Part shown: positions 15,629-19,984 of the stretch, piece after piece
How positions within the stretch are numbered: the stretch's first letter is position 1
Layout of the letters: every line of letters begins with the position of its first letter
Assembly (NCBI GenBank): GCA_030591305.1
Contig: JAUVBI010000024.1
Span: forward strand, 1-19,984
From: Pseudomonadota bacterium
Lineage (GTDB): Bacteria > Pseudomonadota > Gammaproteobacteria > Pseudomonadales > Halieaceae
Reading direction: 5' to 3'
DNA length: 19,984 nucleotides
Made by a program: the position numbers and the translations under genes
Notes under the pieces: model-generated
Told to the model about the DNA's origin: nothing
Seen by the model: the letters and a program-made list of their open reading frames with translations, nothing else
Databases searched by the model: none

Positions 15629-15886
15629 ATGAGGTTCCAGGTGCCAACATCCTTTCTTGAAATCGTAGAGTTGGCCGACGGAGAAGTCGTGTTGCAACGT
15701 ACCGACGATGAGTCCGGGCCGCTGGTGAGAATTCGGTTTTCCGATGAGTCGCGTCTCTACATGATGGACAACGGCCTGGAAGTTGCCAAAGTCATGATTC
15801 AGGCCGGTATTCAGGCCGCCGCCACACTGGCGGAGCAGGGAGAAAGCGACGTCGCGCACGGTGGAAGAGCACACGTGGTGCACTGA
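15629..15886 (+). CDS. Small conserved-looking hypothetical protein
   Basis: The 85-residue product has no domain I can name. The body reads as a short beta-rich segment, IVELADGEVVLQR, VRIRFSDESRLYMMD, then an amphipathic helix VAKVMIQAGIQAAATLAEQG and a His-containing tail. It has no signal peptide or membrane helix. ATG 15629 has no ribosome-binding site, whereas an in-frame GTG at 15641 is preceded by GAGG at 6 nt; that start would give 81 residues and is at least as likely. The gene points towards lexA and ends 18 nt from the lexA stop codon. The reading frame is clean and protein-like, with no competing ORF on the other strand that makes sense. Confidence 0.72.
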   Translation: MRFQVPTSFLEIVELADGEVVLQRTDDESGPLVRIRFSDESRLYMMDNGLEVAKVMIQAGIQAAATLAEQGESDVAHGGRAHVVH

Positions 15887-15904
15887 GGGCTCCTCAACGC
15901 ACAG

Positions 15905-16507
15905 CTAGTTTCCCCTTCGTAACACCCCCACACTCAAGCCCTCTATAGCGAACTCCTGCTCACGCAGGTCAACTTTTATGGCCTGGTAGTCGGGGTTTTC
16001 TGGCAGCAGTTCTATTATGTGCTTCTCTTTGGTTTTGTGCAGGCGCTTTACGGTGACCTCGTCGCCGATACGGGCAACCACAATGTCGCCGTTATTGGCG
16101 ACAGGCGTACTGTGCACCGCCAGCAGGTCGTTATCGAATAGTCCGATATCTATCATGCTGTCGCCTTGTACCCGCAAGAAATAATCGGCCCTGGGGCTGA
16201 AAAAACTGTGGGGCAGGGCGCAGTAGTCTTCGATATGTTCTGCGGCCAGTACCGGGCTGCCCGCAGCAACCCGGCCGATAATGGGAATACCTGAGGCCTC
16301 GGGCAGGCGTATGCCCCGCGAGGCACCGGGAATTATTTCTATGGCGCCCTTGCGCGCCAGTGCCTTGAGGTGCTCCTCGGCGGCGTTGGCCGATTTGAAA
16401 CCCAACTCACGGGCGATATCAGCGCGGGTGGGGGGATAGCCCGTGTGGTCAATGTGCTGGCGAATTACGTCTAGCACCTGTTGCTGCCGGTTGGTAAGGT
16501 TTTCCAT
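15905..16507 (-). CDS. lexA: SOS response repressor LexA
   Basis: LexA represses DNA-damage genes and cleaves itself when RecA filaments form. The 200-residue protein has a winged helix-turn-helix (about 1-65, with [24 protein letters not shown]) and a C-terminal latent protease. The cleavage site is A82-G83 in GRVAAGSP, the catalytic Ser is S117 in VQGDSMID and the Lys is K154 in VTVKRL, so all self-cleavage parts are intact. A perfect LexA box overlaps its transcription start. The residue after the scissile bond's glycine is Ser rather than the common Glu, a minor variation. It converges with the small gene on the left. Confidence 0.98.
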   Translation of the reverse strand: MENLTNRQQQVLDVIRQHIDHTGYPPTRADIARELGFKSANAAEEHLKALARKGAIEIIPGASRGIRLPEASGIPIIGRVAAGSPVLAAEHIEDYCALPHSFFSPRADYFLRVQGDSMIDIGLFDNDLLAVHSTPVANNGDIVVARIGDEVTVKRLHKTKEKHIIELLPENPDYQAIKVDLREQEFAIEGLSVGVLRRGN

Positions 16508-16518
16508 ATGCCATCCAT

Positions 16519-16534
16519 CTGTTTATTTGTACAG
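16519..16534. promoter_or_regulatory. LexA box (SOS operator)
   Basis: CTGTTTATTTGTACAG at 16519-16534 is a perfect CTGT-N8-ACAG palindrome, the gammaproteobacterial LexA consensus. It lies 12 bases before the lexA start codon and covers the predicted transcription start, as expected for autorepression. A second, one-sided element CTGTATATAA (minus strand, 16552-16543) overlaps the -10 box but lacks the other half. Confidence 0.92.
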
Positions 16535-16541
16535 TGGAGGG

Positions 16542-16570
16542 ATTATATACAGTATTACAAGCGGTGTATA
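16542..16570 (-). promoter_or_regulatory. Predicted lexA promoter
   Basis: On the minus strand TATACA (16570-16565), a 17-base spacer and a perfect TATAAT (16547-16542) form a sigma-70 promoter. The start site would fall near 16535, at the edge of the LexA box, giving a leader of about 28 nt. Confidence 0.7.
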
Positions 16571-16649
16571 GAGGTGCTGCCCACTACTGGCAATGTCATT
16601 TTCGCGCGGGTGGGGATGACAGATATGTGAGCTTCTGAATACGCGCTAA

Positions 16650-16967
16650 CTAGAAATCATCCAGGCCGTGAATAAATTCGGGCTCGATAAAATTCAGGGG
16701 GTTGCGCCAGTCCTCGGGGTGGTAGGGCAGGTCAGGGTCGAGCAGGTCTTCGTCGTCCAGTTCGAAGGCGGTGCGCCAATCTTCGGGGGCCTCTACCGCT
16801 TCCAGAAACATTTCGCGCCACGCATCCAGGTCATACTCGGTGATCTCACCATCGAGATACTGGGTTTCGATGGTATGCGCCTCGGTGTCCCAGGCAACAA
16901 TTTCAAACAGTGCACTGGTTTGCAGATCCTTGTACCATCTACCTATGACCGGCCTTAACATTTTCAT
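16650..16967 (-). CDS. DUF6763 family protein
   Basis: The 105-residue acidic protein starts MKMLRPVIGRWYKDLQTSALFEIVAW and contains VAWDTEAHTIETQYLDGEI followed by a DLDAWREM motif and a C-terminal half rich in Asp, Glu and Pro (PEDWRTAFELDDEDLLDPDL). I match this by memory to the DUF6763 family, short gammaproteobacterial proteins of unknown function with an SH3-like beta opening. I take ATG 16967; an in-frame GTG at 16982 adds five residues without better context. It lies upstream of lexA on the same strand, 142 nt away, in the place where Pseudomonas has sulA, but it has no resemblance to a cell-division inhibitor and no LexA box is seen before it. Confidence 0.8.
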   Translation of the reverse strand: MKMLRPVIGRWYKDLQTSALFEIVAWDTEAHTIETQYLDGEITEYDLDAWREMFLEAVEAPEDWRTAFELDDEDLLDPDLPYHPEDWRNPLNFIEPEFIHGLDDF

Positions 16968-17129
16968 CGAATTACACCGCACTGCTACTGTGACTGAAAG
17001 ACCAACATATCACGCTGGCTAGCCCTGTCCATTATGAGAAATCGATCTAAAAAAGCGTGCCAAAATTACTAAATTAACTAACAGAAAACATTGCTCAGCA
17101 GATCAATCAGTTGCATTGCTTTTCAAGAG

Positions 17130-17159
17130 TTGACTTAAGGCCTCGCTGGCCTTTATATA
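17130..17159 (+). promoter_or_regulatory. Predicted promoter with a dyad in its spacer, before the MscS gene
   Basis: TTGACT (17130-17135) and TATATA (17154-17159) are separated by 18 bases. The spacer is almost filled by a perfect inverted repeat AAGGCC-TCGCT-GGCCTT (17137-17153), a likely operator or torsion-sensitive feature. Transcription would start near 17166, just before a 16-codon ORF and then the channel gene. Confidence 0.5.
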
Positions 17160-17189
17160 TCGTTTATCAGCTAAGTGATAGGTGGTGAA

Positions 17190-17240
17190 ATGAAAAAATC
17201 GTCTAAGGTGGCCCCTTTTCGGGTCACACATAAAAGGTAA
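17190..17240 (+). CDS. Possible 16-codon leader peptide before the MscS gene
   Basis: An ATG at 17190 preceded by AGGTGGTGAA opens a 16-residue frame, MKKSSKVAPFRVTHKR, ending with TAA at 17238-17240, nine bases before the GTG of the channel gene. The peptide is strongly basic. Within it GTGGCCC (17208-17214) can pair with GGGTCAC (17221-17227) around a 6-nt loop. The ribosome-binding site is better than that of the channel gene itself, so translation of this ORF may feed ribosomes to the next start. Random occurrence cannot be excluded for so short a frame. Confidence 0.3.
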   Translation: MKKSSKVAPFRVTHKR

Positions 17241-17249
17241 GTATCAATC

Positions 17250-18344
17250 GTGGAATTTTTACAGGCAGCGGGCGCACAGCTCAGTGAATGGATCGGCAGC
17301 GGTGGCCCTCTGGCCGTGTTGGCGAGCGTACTTTTTGCCGGACTATGCGCGCACTTTTTACTGGGCGCTGTTCTCAGGCATATGCACCGGGTGGCCACCG
17401 ACAGCGTACAGCGCTGGGATGATGTCATGGTGTCGGCCCTGGAGGCGCCGCTGCGCGTGCTGCTGTGGCTGTTTGTGCTGTCACTGGGCATGGAACTGGT
17501 GCCCGAGTTAGCAGACCTGCGACAACAAACGGCCCCCGCCTACGATACCGCCCTGGTGATTTTACTCACCTGGTTTGTACTGCGACTTATCCGCGGTGCA
17601 GAAAGGGAGATGCTGGAGGAGAGCAGGGGGCGGACTGCATCGGTAGATAAGGCCTCGGTTCACTCAACGGCCAAGTTACTGCGCGTAACCGTGTGGATTA
17701 TTGCCGGCCTGATGGTGCTGCAAACGGTGGGAGTGTCCATCTCCGGTCTGCTCGCCTTTGGCGGCATTGGTGGTATTGCTGTCGGCTTTGCGGCCAAAGA
17801 CATACTGGCAAATTTTTTCGGCGGGCTGAGTATCTATCTCGACCGGCCGTTTACCACCGGTGACTGGATTCGCTCCCCCGACCAGGAAATAGAGGGCACC
17901 GTTGAGGATATTGGTTGGCGCTTAACCCGCATACGTACCTTTGACCAGCGCCCCCTGTACGTGCCCAACGCGGTTTTCAGCCAGGTGTCTGTAGAAAACC
18001 CCTCGCGTATGCGCAACCGAAGAATTTATGAAACCATTGGTGTGCGCTACCAGGACGCCGACAAAATGGCCGATATTGTGGCGCAGGTCAGGGAGATGCT
18101 GGAGAATCACGTGGAGATAGACACCTCGCGCACTCTCATCGTTAACTTTGTCAGCTTCGGCCCCTCCTCAATGGATTTCTTTGTCTACACCTTCACAAAA
18201 ACGACGGTGTGGGTGACGTTTCACGAAATCAAGCAGGATGTTCTTTTGAAAATTCTTGCAATAGTGCATGCCAATGGTGCCGACGTGGCCTTTCCCACCA
18301 CCACGGTACAGCTGGAGCACGTGTCACCGGAGCCGGATGCATGA
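17250..18344 (+). CDS. MscS-family mechanosensitive ion channel
   Basis: The 364-residue inner-membrane protein would open on hypo-osmotic shock to release solutes. Hydrophobic segments at about 20-40, 66-84, 100-115 and 143-163 precede the pore helix, whose glycine/alanine-rich line GLLAFGGIGGIAVGFAAKD (166-184) and following ILANFFGGLSIYLDRPFTTGDWI (185-207, beginning ILANFFGG) are the MscS hallmark. The cytoplasmic beta and alpha/beta domains follow, with GTVEDIGWRLTRIRTFD and VPNAVFSQ. With about five helices it is more like YnaI/MscK-type relatives than minimal MscS. The start is GTG 17250, with AAGGT about 11 nt upstream. Its TGA overlaps the phosphorylase ATG (ATGA). Confidence 0.93.
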   Translation: MEFLQAAGAQLSEWIGSGGPLAVLASVLFAGLCAHFLLGAVLRHMHRVATDSVQRWDDVMVSALEAPLRVLLWLFVLSLGMELVPELADLRQQTAPAYDTALVILLTWFVLRLIRGAEREMLEESRGRTASVDKASVHSTAKLLRVTVWIIAGLMVLQTVGVSISGLLAFGGIGGIAVGFAAKDILANFFGGLSIYLDRPFTTGDWIRSPDQEIEGTVEDIGWRLTRIRTFDQRPLYVPNAVFSQVSVENPSRMRNRRIYETIGVRYQDADKMADIVAQVREMLENHVEIDTSRTLIVNFVSFGPSSMDFFVYTFTKTTVWVTFHEIKQDVLLKILAIVHANGADVAFPTTTVQLEHVSPEPDA

Positions 18345-19090
18345 ACTGTTTTGCGGTGATTGGTGGCACCGGGATTGAGCAACTCGAAGGCCTGACCCCG
18401 GTAACCACCCATACCATTGAGACACCCTATGGTGCACATTCCCGGCCCATAGAAGAGGGGCGGGTGCACCAGCGCAACGTTTTTTTCCTGCAACGGCACG
18501 GGGCTCCCCGGGCCATTCCCCCCCACAAAATTAACTACCGGGCAAATATGTGGGCGCTCAAGTCACTGGGTGTTACCGCTGTGGTGGCGATTAACGCGGT
18601 GGGCGGCATCAACGCGGAACTGCCAACGGGTGCGCTGGTCGTCCCGGACCAAATCATTGATTACACCTGGGGCAGGGAGCACAGCATAGACGACGGCAGC
18701 GCGGATGAATTAATGCATATCGATTTTACCCATCCCTATGACGAGGGTTTACGCGCTGAGCTATTGCGGATTGCCGCTGCCAATAATATCCAATGCCATG
18801 CGCCTGCCACCCATGGAGTCACTCAGGGGCCGCGCCTGGAGAGTGCGGCAGAAGTCCGGCGCCTGGAACGCGATGGCTGTGATGTGGTGGGTATGACCGG
18901 CATGCCTGAGGCGGCCCTGGCCCGGGAGATGGGCTTGGCCTATGCCTCGCTCTGCATGGTGGTAAACCCTGCGGCGGGGAAGGGCGACCAGCCAATTTCC
19001 CTGGAAATGATGCGCGAAACTCTGCGCAGTGAGGCTGCTGTGGTGGCCAGCTTGCTGGCTCAGTTATTCAGAACGCCAGCATCTGCCTGA
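18341..19090 (+). CDS. S-methyl-5'-thioinosine phosphorylase (MTAP/PNP family)
   Basis: Enzymes of this family cleave methylthio-nucleosides with phosphate, salvaging purine and methylthioribose-1-phosphate from polyamine and quorum-signal synthesis. The 249-residue protein has the phosphate loop GGTG (8-11), RHG (52-54), PPHKINYRAN (60-69), NAVGGIN (85-91), TQGPRLESAAE (161-171) and GMTGMPEAALARE (184-196). The late segment VNPAAG (208-213) carries Asn where adenosine-type MTAPs have Asp, pointing to a 6-oxopurine substrate such as methylthioinosine, as in Pseudomonas PA3004. ATG 18341 is chosen over an upstream frame inside the channel gene since the protein family begins here. The gene overlaps the channel gene by four bases and the convergent csiV-type gene by 31 bases. 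Confidence 0.88.
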   Translation: MNCFAVIGGTGIEQLEGLTPVTTHTIETPYGAHSRPIEEGRVHQRNVFFLQRHGAPRAIPPHKINYRANMWALKSLGVTAVVAINAVGGINAELPTGALVVPDQIIDYTWGREHSIDDGSADELMHIDFTHPYDEGLRAELLRIAAANNIQCHAPATHGVTQGPRLESAAEVRRLERDGCDVVGMTGMPEAALAREMGLAYASLCMVVNPAAGKGDQPISLEMMRETLRSEAAVVASLLAQLFRTPASA

Positions 19091-19984
19091 GGCAGAGCCG
19101 CTTCGGCCTGAGACAGGGCCATTTCCGCCATCGCCCTGGCCTGCAACTCCTCTTCGTCAACCGGTGTTATCTTCACCACCACACCCAGCATGGGGTGATC
19201 GATGTAGTGCAACTCGGTGCTGCGCATTTTGCGTTTCTGCTGCAATAAAACAGCGTGACTCCAGGGGTATACAGGAGCCACAGGCTGCAACAGGTCATTC
19301 TCAACGCCATCCACGGGCTCGATGTCTGTCGCGGTAAAAACCCCCGATTCAATGGGTTCCAGTTCTACCTCTATTTCGGGTTCCGGCTGGGGGGGATAAA
19401 TAACCGTCAAAGATTTGGGACCCAGCGGTGCCGCGGGCATCTTCCAGTTCGGGGGTAGATACTGGCCCGGGGTATTCAGCCACAGGTTTGTTTCCATGTG
19501 CAGATAGCGGGACAGGAAAAATTTGACGCTGCCCTGTAGTGGGGGCCACTCCTCCATATCACCGGAGCGATCGATAATAATGGGCAGGGCGCGGCTCTTG
19601 TCGGTTATAACCTGCACCCAGGTTTTATGAAACAGGGTTAGGTAGCGGCCCGTGCTCTGCATATAGGCGGCTTTTCCGTGAAACTCCAGCTCGGCATTGG
19701 GCAGAACAATAAACGGTGCGGGGGTGGTGGGCAGTATCTCTTCGAGAACCGCTTCGTGTTCTTCCGGGCTTTGCTCCGGCTCTGGCTCTGGCAAGTCCTG
19801 CTCCTGCTCCAACTCCAGCTTGGGGGCGCTTTCAGTGCCCTCAACCGTCTCGCCCGCCTCGCCCGTCTCATCTTCAGGCGGTGGGGGAATGATGGTCAGG
19901 GTCTGCTGGCCCCACTCATCCATGCTACTGGTGGCATCAAACAGGGCGAGATTATTATCGACCAATGTGGGGTCTATCAAAAAA
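19060..19984 (-). CDS. csiV: CsiV-type protein (N-terminus outside the window)
   Basis: The frame is open to the right edge, so the signal peptide and first domain strand are missing; about 308 residues are visible. The first part has WGQQTLTIIPPPPED and an acidic Glu/Pro-rich insertion (about 35-80). The second contains the segments ELEFHGKAAYMQSTGRYLTLFHKTWVQ (starting ELEFHGKAAYMQ), VKFFLSRYLHMETNLWL and a late KMRSTELHYIDHPMLGVVVKITP (starting KMRSTELHYIDH), which I recognise as CsiV (PF10972) hallmarks. CsiV was described in Vibrio cholerae as a periplasmic peptidoglycan-binding partner of LpoA-type systems or of cell-wall stress sensing. In Pseudomonas a similar gene lies between the phosphorylase gene and mfd, which fits. 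It ends with TGA at 19062-19060, overlapping the phosphorylase gene tail. Confidence 0.82.
   Translation of the reverse strand, partial: FLIDPTLVDNNLALFDATSSMDEWGQQTLTIIPPPPEDETGEAGETVEGTESAPKLELEQEQDLPEPEPEQSPEEHEAVLEEILPTTPAPFIVLPNAELEFHGKAAYMQSTGRYLTLFHKTWVQVITDKSRALPIIIDRSGDMEEWPPLQGSVKFFLSRYLHMETNLWLNTPGQYLPPNWKMPAAPLGPKSLTVIYPPQPEPEIEVELEPIESGVFTATDIEPVDGVENDLLQPVAPVYPWSHAVLLQQKRKMRSTELHYIDHPMLGVVVKITPVDEEELQARAMAEMALSQAEAALPQADAGVLNN

Noticed and set aside
17050..17066. Sigma-54-like TTGGCACG on the minus strand upstream of the DUF6763 gene
   Set aside because: The -24 half fits but the required GC of the -12 half is missing (TTTAG instead of TTGCW).
19029..19337. Plus-strand ORF after the phosphorylase gene
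   Set aside because: It lies antisense to the csiV-type gene, is Pro/Arg/Cys-rich and lacks any family signal.

Overview
This window looks like chromosomal DNA of a marine-type gammaproteobacterium, probably near the Pseudomonadales/Cellvibrionales (Halieaceae-like). The main reasons are the gene order ffs-dnaX-ybaB-recR-rnd-ycgL-ycgN, a topA/DUF6586/lexA neighbourhood, and an MTI phosphorylase next to a csiV-type gene; these are arrangements I know from Pseudomonas and relatives. The taxonomic placement is an inference from content and order, not from a database search. Almost all genes are housekeeping or conserved hypotheticals, and I see no phage, IS element, CRISPR array or defence island.

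Layout. At 1-173 (minus) lies the N-terminus of an RND-efflux periplasmic adaptor with a promoter overlapped by a three-half-site operator. At 330-443 lies the 4.5S SRP RNA. From 514 to 6907 a tight plus-strand run holds dnaX, ybaB, recR, rnd, ycgL, ycgN, a small membrane protein and a membrane-anchored VWA protein. dnaX carries a complete E. coli-type programmed -1 frameshift signal. From 7010 to 9036 is a MoxR-type AAA ATPase with its CoxE-like VWA partner. From 9046 to 10780 (minus) are a SpoU/TrmH methyltransferase and an IclR regulator. From 10923 to 12176 are a glutaredoxin-like protein, a universal stress protein (minus) and a small membrane-anchored protein.

From 12307 to 15452 are topA and a translationally coupled DUF6586 gene. 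They are followed at 15457-15597 by a striking repeat: three tandem 12-bp units running into a perfect 46-bp inverted repeat. A small conserved-looking gene (about 15629-15886) follows, then lexA (minus) with its promoter and a perfect LexA box, and a DUF6763-type gene (minus) where Pseudomonas would carry sulA. From 17250 to 19090 an MscS-type channel overlaps an MTI phosphorylase gene, and from 19060 to the window end is a partial csiV-type gene (minus) that overlaps the phosphorylase gene tail to tail.

How the genes work together. The first block combines protein targeting RNA, clamp loader, recombination mediator and RNA processing. The topA-lexA block combines DNA topology and SOS control. 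The AAA/VWA genes form a chaperone-like pair of unknown client. The most noteworthy non-gene signals are the dnaX frameshift cassette, the 46-bp inverted repeat array, the operator at 203-229, and a 16-codon leader ORF with a dyad-containing promoter in front of the MscS gene. I found no clearly novel multi-gene system.
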